Part shown: positions 23,446 to 36,662 of the stretch, one piece after another
Layout: each line of letters begins with the position of its first letter
How positions within the stretch are numbered: position 1 is the first letter of the stretch
Origin: Orthosia cruda
Lineage: Eukaryota; Arthropoda; Insecta; Lepidoptera; Noctuidae
NCBI GenBank assembly: GCA_964057195.1
Contig: OZ059855.1
Span: 17,287,126-17,351,125 of the forward strand
Reading direction: 5' to 3'
DNA: 64,000 bases
The notes under the pieces: generated by a model
What the model was told of the DNA's origin: nothing
What the model saw: the letters and a program-made list of their open reading frames with translations, nothing else
The model's database searches: none
Program-made: the position numbers and the translations under genes

Positions 23446-23505
23446 ACTGTCATGGCGAAACTATAAGGGTTCCTTATTGATTACGGAACCCTAAAAATTA
23501 AGAAT
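23446..23505 (+). repeat. 3' hairpin of a GGAACCCTAAAAA repeat
   Basis: AAGGGTTCCTTATTGATTAC then GGAACCCTAAAAAT is the terminal hairpin seen in the repeats at 25390-25690 and 44508-44958. Only the end is present. Confidence 0.5.
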
Positions 23506-23552
23506 TTTCATTCAACACTACATGAGCATATATTTTTTGTGAATATTATATG

Positions 23553-24022
23553 AAACTAGCTGACCCGGCAAACTTTGTTTTGCCATAAAAACACCAAACA
23601 TTCATCTACCCTACCTAACACTATCTACCCAACTCTACCTACCCTACCCTACCTACCCTACCCTACCAACCCTACCAACCCTACCCTACCTACCCTACCC
23701 TACCTACCCTACCCTACCTACCCTACCCTACTTACCCTATAAACCTCACGGAGCCCGAGACCTTTCCAACGAATGCAAAACCGTGGAAATCGGTTCGTGC
23801 GTTCTGGAGTTATAGCGTCAGGTTATTGTGACTGTCAAATAATAACAGACAAATAATTAGCAATAAATTAAAATTGCGACTATAATTTGAGATTTAAACT
23901 ATCCTATCTCTCAAGTTGGATCGAACTGCACATGTTGTGCGAATTTTATTATAATCGGTTAAGTGGTTTAGGAGTCCATTGAGGACAAACATTGTGACAC
24001 GAGATTTATATATATTAAGATT
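23553..24022 (+). repeat. TAGCTGACCCGGCAAAC element with CCTACCCTA array
   Basis: It begins ACTAGCTGACCCGGCAAACT. A tandem array built of CCTAC, CCTACC and CCTACCCTAC units spans 23606-23742. The 3' part has AAATCGGTTCGTGCGTTCTGG and GTGACACGAGATTTATATAT. Same family as 1137-1745 and 36663-37782. Confidence 0.65.
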
Positions 24023-24579
24023 TAAAAAATTGCACAGTCAATTTCATCCTCTCGAATAATTTCACTTAATCAATCATCCTGATCGATTTGTTACATACGA
24101 ACGCACTAGCTGCATGAAAGAAGTTACCAATGCCATTTACACCAATTTGATATAAAAAGTTAAGGTTCAATCACCTTTTCTCATGGCCATCTTGAAAAAG
24201 TATCTCAATTCTTATTTTCATTGGCTCTAAATTTTCTCCAGTATATTATTCCATTTTCGCATTTAAAATGATAAAAACTTTATTTTCTTGGACATTTCGG
24301 TGATTTGTTGAAGAATACGGCGTGTGACCAGATTGTGAATGTTACATGAATCGGATAATAATTTGTCACTTTATTTTCATTATTGGTGAAAGTTGTGACC
24401 ATTTCCAGACCAATGTCTGGCTATTATTGTCTAATATTTTCTAAAATTTTCATTTTTATATTAAACGCACGTCTTTATTTTCGACTCTTTTTAGTAGCTT
24501 GGCAATGCACCCTTGTATAAAGACTCGACTCTTTTCCGCATGTTGGTTAGTGGCCATCGCCATTATTTAAAACTATTTG

Positions 24580-24776
24580 TTCCCCGCGGCTTCGTTCCCG
24601 TGAGCCCGATCCGAGGGACCCGTTTTCGGTATTAAAAAATAGCTTAAGTCACTCAGGAATAACATAGCTTTCTATTCGTTCAAGATTTTTTTAAATCGGT
24701 CCAGTAGTTTCGGAGCCTATTCGGTACAAACAAACAAACAAAAAATCTTTCCTCTTTATAATATTGGTATAGATAA
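24580..24776 (+). repeat. TTATAATATTGGTATAGAT element, no tandem array
   Basis: It begins CCCCGCGGCTTCGTTCCCGT, contains ACTCAGGAATAACATAGCTT (also at 37628) and ends CTTTATAATATTGGTATAGAT. This copy has no CCTACC array. Confidence 0.6.
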
Positions 24777-24845
24777 AAACATCATCACCATCATATTCTT
24801 TTCCATATTCCAATTTATTTGTGTTCAGCGGAACAAGTCTTTTTT

Positions 24846-25272
24846 AACCGACTTCAAAAAAGTAGAATGTGTTCGCAGATAACTTCTTCGTTTATGAACC
24901 GATTTTGATGTTATTTTTTTGTTGGAAAGCAGTTTTCCCTGGGGAAACCAGGATCTGATGATGCGATCCAAGATAAATTAAGGGAAATCCTCAAATATTA
25001 TATTCATATACCGATTTTGGTATTTTCATCAATAATGCGTTTGCACTCAGAAAGTATCATTTGGTGAAGTGGAACTAATGAAGAAGACCACAATGGCCAC
25101 TGGAACTCCGAAATAAAACAATGTATCCTAGTCGTGTTTGGCCTTATTGTCATCGTCATGAGGTTCAATTTGGCTGTAAATGATTTCCATGTTAATTGGA
25201 GGTACTTACCAAAACTAAAAAGAGGAAAATAAAAACTTTTTTTTGGAAGTCGGTTTGATATTTTGTTAAATG
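24846..25272 (+). repeat. GAAGTCGGTT element, copy 2 (diverged)
   Basis: It starts AACCGACTTCAAAAAAG and ends GGAAGTCGGTTTGAT. The body (CAGAAAGTATCATTTGGTGAA, AATGTATCCTAGTCGTGTTT) matches the copies at 52532-53340 and 61934-62702. The internal hairpin is missing. Confidence 0.7.
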
Positions 25273-25389
25273 TTTTTTTCTCTTTGAATCTCTCCACTAT
25301 TTTCATTCTTTCTAGGCATTCATCCTTCACAAAATCCATCCATGGCGTCTTTTTTTTCCTCTTCTCTTGTTAATAGACATGTTCAAATA

Positions 25390-25690
25390 AAAAAACCGGC
25401 CAAGTGCCAATCGGACTCGCGCACGAAGGGTTCCGTACCATTATCGCAAAAAACGGCAAAAAAATCACGCTTTTTGTATGGGAGCCCCCCTTATATATTT
25501 ATTTTATTCTGTTTTTAGTATTTTTTGTCATAGCAGCAATTGATATACCTCATCTGTGAAAATTTCAACTGTCTAGCTATCACCGTTCATGAGATACAGC
25601 CTGGTGACAGACAGACAGACAGACAGACGGACCGCGGAGTCTTAGTAATAGGGTCCCGTTTTTACCCTTTGGGTACGGAACCCTAAAAAG
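25390..25690 (+). repeat. CCGGCCAAGTGC...GGTACGGAACCC repeat, uninterrupted
   Basis: It runs AACCGGCCAAGTGCCAATCGG, GGTTCCGTACCATTATCGC, GATACAGCCTGGTGACAGAC, (CAGA)n, GGGTACGGAACCCTAAAAAG. It is the uninterrupted reference for the copies at 18181-18547 and 61541-62937. The GGGTCCCGT...ACCC and GGGTACGGAACCC segments can pair as an end hairpin. Confidence 0.75.
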
Positions 25691-25699
25691 GAACACCAG

Positions 25700-26715
25700 A
25701 AAAAAAGCAATCCCGATCATCCACCTACCCATAGTAATCCCTAACTATTCCTACATTGAGTATTTCCCTAAAGGTCACCCATTGTAAAAGGATTTTTCCA
25801 AAAATATCCTGAAATTCATTGAAACTTGTCCCACGTGATGGTGACTAATCAAAAATGGAGGATTTTCTTTGAAACCAACCTACAATGCCTACATGTCCCA
25901 ATAATACTCTCGCCATTAATCCGTGGGTGACATTCAAACTCAAATATCTAGTTGGATCTATAAATGTTGTGAAGTTCTTTATCATGTTAGGATATTTATA
26001 CAAAGAGCACAACGTGGACAATGCAGGTAGAGACCGGCTAGTAATAACTAATTATCTTTTAGGTAGATGTATTCTTGACTGTAAAACGCGTTTTGCAAAG
26101 GGCAGGACGCCTTTAGGCTAGGAGGAGCAACGATATTCGGGCGGTAGCTGGAAGCAGTTGATGAGAGTGATTGAAGAAGGAATCGAATCGTTTAAAATTC
26201 TTGCAATAAGAGCGTTCTGTGTCAATCAGTGGACTGTGATATAGGATGGTAATGTAATTGATCCGTAGCAGTCAACAATGCGTTCAAACTCAAGATGGTA
26301 TCATTCTCTTACATTTATTTTAATTTATTTGGGGTTGATGCAAAATGTCTACTTCTTCCATACTTCTCTATGCGTTGTTATTTCAATAGTCACCCTTTTC
26401 GTGCTTATTTCATCATTAATACAGTACATCCATCGTTTATTTTGCCTTCTCCTGCTCTTTTATTCATTTAAATTCATACTGAAAACTTTTTTCACCTTTT
26501 AAACCCTAGTACGAGTGTTAAAATAGCACAAAGGTAAACCTGAGCTCCACAACACCGTTTCCGGTGTGTGAATATCCTAAAAGTGCGATATCCGTGGTTA
26601 TCTACACCCACTTAAATCAACATAGACAAGCTTGAAATGGACATTCATATGAAAGGTCACCGGGATGAAAAAAAGGTGTTATTGATTTTACCTATTTGCG
26701 TTGAGATCGTTATAA
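25700..26715. other. No gene seen
   Basis: Frames at 25885-26121 and 26278-26502 are open but carry no motif. I see no repeat I can name. Confidence 0.4.
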
Positions 26716-26720
26716 AATAA

Positions 26721-26990
26721 TAATAGCTACACCGATCGAACGTCAAGTTTAAGCAATGCTTGTCAAGGTTGGTCTGTGGATGGGTGACCATAAGTCACAT
26801 ACCGAGTCTCCTCTGTGCCTCGGTAATTACGTAAAGCTATGGGTACCAGCTGTCATCATTTTGTAGATTTCTGACAGACATTACGATTAATAGTCGGCAG
26901 AACAAAATCGGACACCAGTCTTGCCAAAGGGAAGCGTGGTGCTTAGTTACTGGGTCCAATAGACAGTCGATTTGTGTAAAATACACGGTA
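26721..26990 (+). repeat. 5S-rRNA-derived SINE
   Basis: The head resembles the internal promoter part of 5S rRNA: GATCGAACGTCAAGTTTAAG, CAATGCTTGTCAAGGTTGGT and GATGGGTGACCAT. The body (TTTTGTAGATTTCTGACAGAC, AGTCTTGCCAAAGGGAAGCGT) is shared with copies at 33120-33310 and 56660-56830. It is not a functional 5S gene because the 5' third and the 3' end of 5S are absent. Confidence 0.7.
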
Positions 26991-27747
26991 AACAATAAAT
27001 CATACAATATATAACCCGGTTCATGAAAGAAAATAATCCAAAAAGGCAGTATTTATCAAGTTCTCTCGCTTGCACACTAGTGCCATCTATAGTGCGCAAG
27101 CGATAGAACATGATAAACACCGCCATTTTAGATTCGTTTCTTTAATGAACCGAATTATACAGTTGCATTCGGTAAGACTAGGAGCTGACCCCAACAGAGT
27201 TGGGAAGAGGCAACGCAGGTTGAATGATTGTACGTCCTCAGTTGTTTGGGCACCCCTCAATCCAGAATACAGCATACTGGCGACAGAATTAAACATGATA
27301 GTTGCATTTCCTTCTTCACCTGGGTAAACAAAACTTAGCTTTAATAAACCTAAAATAGTTTGTGGCAATGTTTTCAATAACCTAGGTTAGGCTAGCAACC
27401 GTAAACCGGCAACAATATAGGAACGACGGGTCTTGTCTAAGTGTATCTCGTAAAACAGAGTTACTGTTCGGAGCGCACTGGTATGTTATGTGGTCGAATA
27501 CGAGTACATTGTATTTTGTAGACAAATCTATGACGTGTATTGAATTACAGTGTAGTGTAAAGTCTGCTCGATATGAAGTTAGACTACTAAAGCATTGTGT
27601 GCAATGTAGGATAATTATAGTTAATTTACCAACCATATTTTGTTACTGTCTTCATCGTTGTTACTCGCTGCATCTCCTGGCACGCGGTCGCAACTCCAGA
27701 AACTTGCAGTTCCATCGCTCATCTGTTCTGTGAGCAAGAGTCTTTTT

Positions 27748-28080
27748 ACCCGACTGCCGAAGGAGGGTAATGTGTTTATCAGTGTATGTATGTATGTATG
27801 TTTGTTTCTATGTGGCGTTCTAGAGACAAAACGCGTCGGCCGATTTCGATGATTCTTACGTCAATCGATTCCTCTTAACCCTGCGAGTCTCACTGGCTAC
27901 ATAAAAATTGGAAAAGTAAAAAGTGGCAGACTTTGGGCGCCATTTTGAGGGGAAAAATTATACACATAATTATATACATCTGGTTCTGGTCAGCCAGCTC
28001 GCGAATATGTATCCCCCGACTACACAGCATGATTTTCTTCTTGTTTACGTCTTTTTAGTTCGCTTTTTAAGCAGTCGGGT
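27748..28080. mobile_element. MITE with ACCCGACTGC ends (333 bp)
   Basis: Perfect 10-bp terminal inverted repeats ACCCGACTGC and GCAGTCGGGT. Inside are a GTATGTATGTATGTATGTTTG tract and CGTCGGCCGATTTCGATG. It resembles other dispersed lepidopteran repeats with a tetranucleotide tract near one end. Confidence 0.65.
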
Positions 28081-28603
28081 TTTTTGATCTTTTTAATTAA
28101 CTTTTTTTTGTTTTATCTTCACCGAGGCTGAACCGTCATTTATGTCCAAAATGAAGAACAATGCTGTATGTTCTGTTATTTTTCTGAGTCTAAGACAAGC
28201 ACTTACTTACCTACGAGTATCTACGTATATAATCTAAATGAGTATCTAGAACGCAATTATCTGGTCCCTAACAAGACAGCAGACTAGAATCATTAAAACA
28301 TCTTAATTAAGCACCTACTCTTTGTGAAATGCCTACAACTCATTAATAATAATACCCTTGAACCACCCGAAGATAATGTCTGGAACGATAAACTGAAAAG
28401 CCTACTAAAATTAATATCACAATTGTCCTCATTAAGCCGCTGTGTTTTAAGTAACAGACACCTTCATATAACTGGGTAACGCACCAATAACAAGATTCGA
28501 ACAAGAAAGGCAAAGCAGAAGGATCACTCAAAGGCAAGAGAACATGTTCGTGCGACTAACCCTTGCTTTCCTTCGAGTCCTTACGAAACTTATGTATTTA
28601 TAT

Positions 28604-28846
28604 CTGTATCCCAGGTTGGTGTCTACAAATATACTTCGAAGTGCGTATTTTGTGTATAAGTGGGCGAAGAAGGTTGATCCATCCCGGCTCCTCAAGGAAG
28701 ACCAGCTTGGTGTTACTGACTGTCTCATGGAGGATATCTGGGTTGCCGAAGTAATTTTTCCTGTATCCAGCAACCACTGGGCAGCTTAAGAGCAGATGAG
28801 CTGTTGTCCCATCCTCCTCCATGCAAGCTCTGCGGAGTGGGGCGTA
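28604..28846 (-). pseudogene. LINE ORF2 C-terminal zinc-knuckle fragment
   Basis: The minus strand encodes RACMEEDGTTAHLLLSCP followed by VVAGYRKNYFGNPDIL, which resembles the C-rich end of LINE polymerases (CxxC...H...C). The first cysteine is arginine (LRRAC). About 75 residues remain. Confidence 0.5.
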
Positions 28847-28849
28847 CGA

Positions 28850-31800
28850 AACTTACGAGTATTAGTAAATTACACAATCATTAAATTTGCACTTTGCAAT
28901 GTTTTGGCAAACTGTTTAATGTCGCAAGCAACACAACATGTAAAATTAGCTGTTGCCTCGTACGCAAAATACGCGCTTAGACGTGGAGTTGCGGACACCA
29001 GCCCGTCTTAATCTAATCTAGCTGTTGCCTCAGATTACTGTGAACATATATAGAATACTGTACATATATAGAAAACTGTGAATATGAATAAGTTAGAGAA
29101 AATAAGTAGACCTTTTTTTGTTCATAACCTGTAGTACTTCCCTCTGTGTAAACTGCCGAAAGTAAATAATCAATTCATGCATTCTGAATAAATTACCTAA
29201 GCAAATAGCCTAAAAAATGGAAAACAAAAAACCTCGACAAATAAAAAACATCTTGAAGATCTACTTTACCGTTGAAAAGTCTAGAATGGGGAAAGGGCCT
29301 ACGTGTGGGTTCACTACCAGATAAACTGTGTGCGAGTTACTTTAAACCTGAATCAATAGCGCACATAATTTGCCTCAAAAATAATGAGCGTTATTTTCTA
29401 TGTAAACATTGTATTTTCTATGTCGAAATAAATAGGTTGCAATATTTTTTTTTAACCTTTTGCCCATTTTCATTAACGTTCCATGACTTTTTAGCGCCAC
29501 CGAAGCTGAGATAAGTCTTCCCTCTCAAAGTTTTGATTTGTTTTGAACCTTAAGGTGACACCAACCTACACTCTCATAATTATGACCTTTCGAAATCTAG
29601 AGACACGAATGTCCACCCACGGCTAGCCCATATCAAAGTACGGAGAGCTCCATTGGAAATCTGATGAAACTGCGTGCAGATTGCTTTGACATTTTGGGTA
29701 ATTGACCTTCGGTAATTATAGTCTTAGTGGTTCATAAACGTAAACTGGGAGCAACAATATAAGCAGCGACTAAGTAGGAGTCGTAAAACTGAGCAATTGT
29801 ACGTTTAGGTACCAACAGTTATTTTGTTTGATGAAGCTTTGTTGCACTTGCTTCTGTTGTGGTAGCGCTTGAGACGTTAGTTGTTACGGAGATAAGATAA
29901 GGATGGCAAAACAAGAGGATTGGGGATCCGCGAGTTGGAAAAGAGAAAAATGTATCACCGCCTTCATGGTGAATTTCATGTTTCATTTTCTGAAACTATA
30001 TATTTGTTAAAACAAAAACTTATCAAAACAACATTTAGCTTACTATGCTTTGTCATCCAAACCGAGTTTGCAAAATTTCAGCTCTAAGGATAACCGTTTT
30101 AAAATTCAGTTGCAGTAACTAACTAACAATGTGAATTAAATAATGGTTTCTAAAAAAATAACAATTGACTACGAAATTAAAGATGAAGATCTGAACTAAG
30201 ACAAACACAATAATAAAATGTTACCTATTAGAGGTATAGTACGTCAAAAAGTATCTCACAACAAAGAAAATTCGGGCAACAATCCGAAAAACACACAAAA
30301 GGACATAAACACACACAAAAACTAATTTCATGACTATAGCTCTTGGCAGCAACACCGACAAAAACAATATCTTTATTTTATGCCTTCAAGAAACTCCCCC
30401 AAACGGCAGTTAGTAACGTATTTCTTAAACTCAAGAATCCTGCACTAGTCTAGATTATCGTAAGCCTTCACCCATCACAGAATAGGCTCTGCTGTTAACA
30501 TACAAAGTAACTATTCCCCCAGCAAAGATGAGACCGGCTTACGGCTGAATAAACAATATTAATATAAGCATACATAAGCTTTGCCATTCTTAGCTCATAA
30601 AAAAGGGATATTTCCGTACTAAACCATTCCATAAACACGAAGTCTCTGCTTGATATTTTGCTGTCGACACCACCCCTATTTTCTGCTTCATTAAATTCAA
30701 TTTTCTTTGTTTTGGGTGTTGCGTTTAAGTATGTATTTGGATACTCCGTAACGTCTCTTAATTCTGCTATAAAAGTATAGAGCACTTTAGTTTATTGCAA
30801 TCTAAAGTTAATAAGAGTGGGGATCGCTGCCTTTTTGGGGATTATATAATATGCCTTTTTTAATCCTTGTGTAACAAAGGAGGTAATCCTCAGAAGATGA
30901 CGGTACTTGAGAAAGGTAAGAATGTTCTTTAATACGGTTTTGTAATAATCCTCATGATTTTTCATTTCAGGAGTATAAAAGAAAGTGAAAGTTTGGATGT
31001 TTGTGTTTCAGGCTGTTTAGATAGTTTATTATCTGGATTAACACATAGGGTACTTTTTATCCCGATAAACTCAGTTACGAATTAGCGTTTAAAAAATGAG
31101 GGTTCTCACGATTTTGACTTGGGTGAAGCCGCGAGTAGAATTTACCATGCCTTAAAAATTGTGTGCAAACTTGGAGTGAAAAAAATGTAACGAACACAAA
31201 ATATTCGACAATTTTTGTTGTGATTGTTGTTGTTATGTTGTTTCTGAGACGACTAAATGTTTTATATTATATTCAATTTAATGCAAGCTACAGTATACTG
31301 TCAAGACAGCAGCTCACACTGTGTAAACCAGGCTTAAGGTAGTGAGTTTAAATAAAAATATGGGCTCGAGAGCCTCCTCCTCGCGGTTGCGGAAGTTTGG
31401 ACGGAAGCCAAATTTCATCTTATAAGCTCATTTCACTTGATTACTTCGTTGCTGAACCAAAAGAGATATCATTTTAATGTCCTAATAGATGTTTTACTTG
31501 GTAAGTGTTACGTGCAAGTTTTTGATGTAGGAATATTGATGAGGAAATGTTTTTGGATGTGAAGAACATCGTTTTAGAATTTGTTAATCTTACTTTAACA
31601 CTATGATGCACACTCTACGGGCAAGCGAGCTCTTATACGGGTAGTTATGTCCTTTAGGTTTGAATAATTATGCAATTTGAGAGCACTCTAATCATTTAGA
31701 TTGCGGTCATTGTCTGGGTGAAGGTCATTGTAAAAAAAGGCAAAATATATTTATTTGTTTGTCACTGTAGTCTAAGTTACTAATAACTGTATTTTAGTTA

Positions 31801-32370
31801 AATCCAATTACTAACAAAATACAGATATTTAATATTACTTGCTAACACTTTTCTCACTAACTGGTACCCAGCGCCACAGAATAAATAATTGTCGTGAATT
31901 TTGCATCACTGGACGTTGAGAGATAGACGCCCACACCTCAGCCTTACCCTTCTAGGAATACCGGCGTAATTATAATTAAGTGTGTGTGATATGTATAATC
32001 AAATAGATTTTGAGTAATCTTTATCGTGTAGGCACGAGGCTTACTTACACGAGTTACCAAGACTAGGGAAAATATACAGCATCTAGATGAATCTCTAGGC
32101 GTTTCAAATATCGTCTCACACGTGGAAGCTCTTTGCTTCATACGGTAACAGAATATGAACCTACGCACCTTGAATATAAACATTATTTTACGGTAACCTT
32201 ATTAAAACACCCTGAAGACATAATTATTCTGAGCCTAGTTATGAACAAGCTTTTCTACATCGTTATAAATTAAAATATAGACACAAATTCAATATGCTAA
32301 CTTTTCCTCAGCTTTATTTGGATACTAGTTCTGTTCATGGAGCGACTGGCTACCTGACCTCCACAACCCA
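28850..32370. other. Long stretch without a supported gene
   Basis: AT-rich, with only short unremarkable open frames. I recognise no repeat family here. Confidence 0.4.
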
Positions 32371-32383
32371 AGACCTGCGCAAA

Positions 32384-32749
32384 CAAGGGACTTTTGTCCG
32401 CAGAGGACAAAAATTTGACCCTGTATAGAATGTACTGCAATTGCCATTTTTCCGAATCCAAAATGGTAAAGATCATTGTGTGTGCCCAAGTTTAAATTCT
32501 TAAGTTTCCCGTTATAGCCGTAACACACGCTTGAGTTTGGTACGAGCGGACCACAGTTATGGTACGCTTGCGAAACATGTACAACCGTGTAATAGAGTGG
32601 TCCACCGGACATTATTATTATTAATTGAGTCCGCCTTGGTCCGCTTGATTGCACATCGAATATGGCCTGCTTCGTACCAAATCCGAACGTATGGTTGTCG
32701 GTTGGTTGGGCCGTACCAATTACGACCAGCGTTAAAAAAGTCCCTGTTT
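32384..32749. repeat. Possible MITE bounded by GGGACTTTT
   Basis: AAGGGACTTTTGTCC at 32386 faces AAAAAAGTCCCTG at 32735. The inside is moderately GC-rich with repeated TGGTCCGC / GCGGACCA motifs. I see no clear target duplication. Confidence 0.35.
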
Positions 32750-33119
32750 TATGGGAGATCTACTGATTTTGGTTATTGTCACCCGATATTTTTACATTCA
32801 ACTAATATTTATAAATAAAAATGGAAAATAATATTCTATAAACGGCAACAATAGGATTTGGTAGGCGGAGTTGGTCCACCAAACCGAGACTTAATAGTCT
32901 CTCAAAATAAGTTTTTAAGCTGACATGGTCACAATCAACAAAAAAAAAAAATTATATCTGGTACACAAACAACATAATTGGTAACGTAATTGTTATCAAC
33001 GTGATTCTAAGTGAAAGAAAAGGAATTAGTTATACCCATGGATTAAGTATGTTTTTGCTAAGTTATACCTTTGCGGGCAAAAGTCCTTCGTCTACGCAGA
33101 ATTAAGCTGGGTTACACGA

Positions 33120-33312
33120 TACCCTTTGGCATGACTGAAGTCAGACCTTAGGCTGATTCTGACTATCTGTAACGACTGTCAAAGATCTACAAAATGAGAG
33201 CGAGGACCAACAGCTTAACATGTTTTCTGAGGCGCGGAAGAGTCTGTGCAAAATGGTCACCCATCCATGGACCAACCTCGGCAAGCGTTGGTTAACTTTG
33301 AAAATCGACCCG
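33120..33312 (-). repeat. 5S-rRNA-derived SINE, second copy
   Basis: Minus-strand sense: CGGGTCGATTTTCAAAGTTA, AACGCTTGCCGAGGTTGGTC and GGATGGGTGACCATTTTG, then TTTGTAGATCTTTGACAGTCG. Same order as in 26721-26990. Confidence 0.7.
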
Positions 33313-34098
33313 TGTGGCTGTTATTATTTAGCTACTAACTTCTCTACTTAATAATTATTCTGTGGCTAGTTAAGTACAAGCTTTTGCACGTCGTAATAAA
33401 TTAAAACTCAGACACAAAAATGTCTATTGTCTAGACCTTTAAACTACCACTGGCAGCCATAAAAGCGCCACAATAATTTCTTTCTTCATGTTTTCCACAA
33501 ACATTATTTTGCTAGCACTTTTCTCTCACTACGTAGGTTACTCCATTTTCTATAAGTTAGACCACAAAAAGAATAACTAGAATTGCAAACGAAAAGGCTG
33601 TGTTTAGTGGAGAAAAGGAAACATTTCTATTCAAACCTTTGCGGAATTATTTTTATGGTATTACTAGAAGTCTAAGGCGTGATTCATATGAAGCGGAGGA
33701 CCCGCTGCGGTTGACACGTTCTGAAGCAATATAATATGACACAAAAAAAACACTTGTTTATTTTTACGAAAGAAGCTTAGCTGCTTCTTATGTATAGTGA
33801 TCTATCGAAGGCAGCGGTCTTTCATAAATACCGGTCCAAAAGCATATTGTAATAGTATGCATAAAATTTCGTACTGGTTTCGCTACTTTCATCTCTAGAG
33901 GTCTCTAGTTTCAGATAAATGGACATTATATTAGCGATAACATTTATCTTAAATGCATGGAATTGCATGGCCGGAATATCATACCGGGATAGCAGTTGGT
34001 GGTGAGGCTCCAGACAAAGTGGTGTGAGTGTTGTGAGTGGTGGTGATGGCGATGGTCGAAATTCCAAAATAGAAGGGAATAGGGGAGTTACGGACTAA

Positions 34099-34271
34099 GG
34101 CATAGCACGCACAGCGATTTTGATTCGCGCGAATTATTTTCCGCCTGATTTTTTAGTACTATTTGAGCGCGATTTCTTTTTCGCAGTGCGTGCAGCTTCA
34201 TACAACTCCATAGGCCACAGAACGCGCGGAAAAAAATTCGCGCGAATAAAAATCGCAGTGCGTGCTAAGCC
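34099..34271. mobile_element. MITE with GGCTTAGCACGCAC ends and TAA duplication (173 bp)
   Basis: Inverted ends of about 48 bp: GGCATAGCACGCACAGCGAT on the left, ATCGCAGTGCGTGCTAAGCC on the right, both continuing into TTCGCGCGAA. TAA flanks both sides (34096-34098 and 34272-34274). A second copy is at 53873-54121. Confidence 0.75.
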
Positions 34272-34279
34272 TAACAGGG

Positions 34280-35180
34280 CCGAACATGTGGCTGCGTCCC
34301 GCTATTCCGTCGACGCAGCTGTAAGTGTAACGTCTGCATCACTCCACGAAGGTAGAAGTGGTCAACGAGTATATAAAGATAAAGACTAAATTCTACCTGA
34401 GAGTCGAGCTGTTGGAGTTGCGACACTATATTAATTTCAAATCTTTTGTGGTTTGGGTTCCGACTTATCTGGAGACCTTCATGAAGGAAGAATTTTGGCC
34501 GACGGGTGTCGTGTATTGTCATTTCCGCGGAAGGCTAAGACCCAATTCGTGTTATCTTTGTTAAGCATTATGTATTGGTTTATTTTTGTAAGTTTAATTT
34601 GTGTAGTTTATCTATGGGCCTTAGTTGCCTGAAAATAAAGAATATTATGATAAAATTTGTGTGCACAAGAGACATTTTATCAACAAAAGCATCGCAATTT
34701 CGATCGGCAAAAATACAAAATGTATGGGAATATCAACTTCATTTTGGCATTTTGACCATCTCCATCGCCAACATCGATTGACACTTGTCTTAAACCTCTG
34801 ATGGTGCCTTTTGACCAATCGTTAGCAGACATTATGTCTGGAGCTCAAAAAAATCCTTCTCAACATGAAAAAATGAGAGCAGTTTTCTAACGGCTGTCTG
34901 CCACATGTGAACGAGCCTTAACTCCTTTATTCGTTACATGTTGAAAGTATCGTTGTTGGGAAATATTTCCTGCAAAGGAATAAAATGCTAGATAATTGAT
35001 TCTGTTTAGTCGTATTTGTAAAGAACATGTTTACAATACTTCAGGACTTTTTCTTTTGTAGGTTTAGATTAAAACAAAAAAGTTAAAGCCGAATGGAACA
35101 TATTATTTATATCGCAACCACCAGCCGCCAGTTATGTTTAAATCGCATCTAATAAGAGTTGATGTTACTAAAAGAGTTAT
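34280..35180. other. No gene seen
   Basis: Several short open frames overlap one another. None shows a motif or splice context. Confidence 0.4.
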
Positions 35181-35184
35181 GAAT

Positions 35185-35365
35185 ATAAATGTGGATGGAT
35201 GAAGAGGGAGGGGACGGTCAAAGAAAAGATGGATGGACTGTGTGAGGAGTGATATGAAAGAAAAGGGAGGGAGTGATAGCGTGACAGGGGACAGGCCGGT
35301 CTGGAACAAGAAAACGTGTTGCGTCGAAATCAAGTAACATGTGAAAAGGGTAGGAAGATGATGAT
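35185..35365 (+). pseudogene. RTE-type LINE ORF2 C-terminus
   Basis: GGACGGTCAAAGAAAAGATG and GACTGTGTGAGGAGTGATATG encode the same GRSKKRWMDCVRSDMKEK tail as the minus-strand copy at 7842-8035. It is frameshifted afterwards and ends in a GATGATGA motif. Confidence 0.65.
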
Positions 35366-35369
35366 GACC

Positions 35370-36660
35370 CCGCCACAGATAAAATACCATAAAATCATGC
35401 CTTTTTTCCCATGAGTGTAGGCAAAAACCACAGAATACTAACCGCTAAGATCCTTACAAACTTCTCTTACTTCGTAAACTAATTCAAATATTTTAAAAGT
35501 GCAAATAATTTAGATTACCCAGTGAAAAAAGTCACACTCTTCCAAAAATCACTTATAATTTATGTTGCTAGGTTCAAGTAGCTAAATAAAATTAATTCTA
35601 AATTCTTTATAACTAAACCCAAATTCAGCGAAATCGCGTCAAACGAAGAGACAGAAACTAAATCAAATAAATTAATGCTCAATGTAAACCGTTTCTAGTA
35701 GACTCAGCGTTCTTAACATCTAGTATCGAGTTACAATCTAAGTAACTACAGATCACTGTGTTTCTACTGAAGCGGACTGATGAACATGGGTCCATGGACT
35801 TAGAATTTCGGAAGTACTGGATGTGGCTGTAAGGGGGATACTGGTTCTGATACATTTATTTGAGTGATGTTATCTTAGTGAAAGATTGAAAGGAAGAAAG
35901 GTAGGCCTTTAATCTGTGGTTACATATACAGAACAAGCTGAAAATAGAATTAATCTTAATGAAGACATTGGTTTGAATTGTAAGTTTCGATTTTGGTTTT
36001 GTGTTGTTGCGTGAAATCTTGTAAAGAGAAACAAGTGTGATCTGAATTTGAGTCACACCGTGCAGATCATATGGCATGAGGAACATGCCGAAAAAACCAA
36101 ATAAGTAAAACAATTTTTGTTGGTCTACTGTGTCCCACTTCTTCCATCTTTTGCGAGCTGGCGCTATCTCCTATCTATACCTATCAGTTTTGGTGAGAAC
36201 TGTCTAGCATGTCCCGCACTCTCCTTCGTAGTCTTTCACTTGCCCATCGTACTCCGTCTCAAACCACGAGCACTGTGCTACTAACAAACATTAAAATAAA
36301 TAATTTGTGCGAATAATTTTCTTACCACATCCAGCAACATTCAAATCAAGGTACTACAGCTGTACAGGCTTCGACTGCGGTTACCCAACGCCTGACGTTT
36401 TGCCCAGCCGAATTGTGGAGAGTAGTGAATTTACCAGAAAACGGACTTCAACTGCTCTGATTGGGTCTTTGTTGGCCTTTCCTGGTGTACTTGAATGCTT
36501 AATGGGTTAGTAAATACGTAATTTTCAATCATAACTTAGGTTTGATAAATAATTTAAGGAAGAATTTCGGAGCTCGGTCTGAAGTTAATAATTGTGATTT
36601 GAAGTGTCATGAGAAATCAGTTGGCGATGAAGTAGAAATTATTATATCAATTTTATATAA
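35370..36660. other. No gene seen
   Basis: The stretch up to the minisatellite-bearing element has no exon or repeat that I can support. Confidence 0.4.
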
Positions 36661-36662
36661 AA

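Noticed and set aside
26721..26805. Functional 5S rRNA gene
   Set aside because: Only the internal promoter region resembles 5S. The 5' third and 3' end are missing and a shared SINE body follows.
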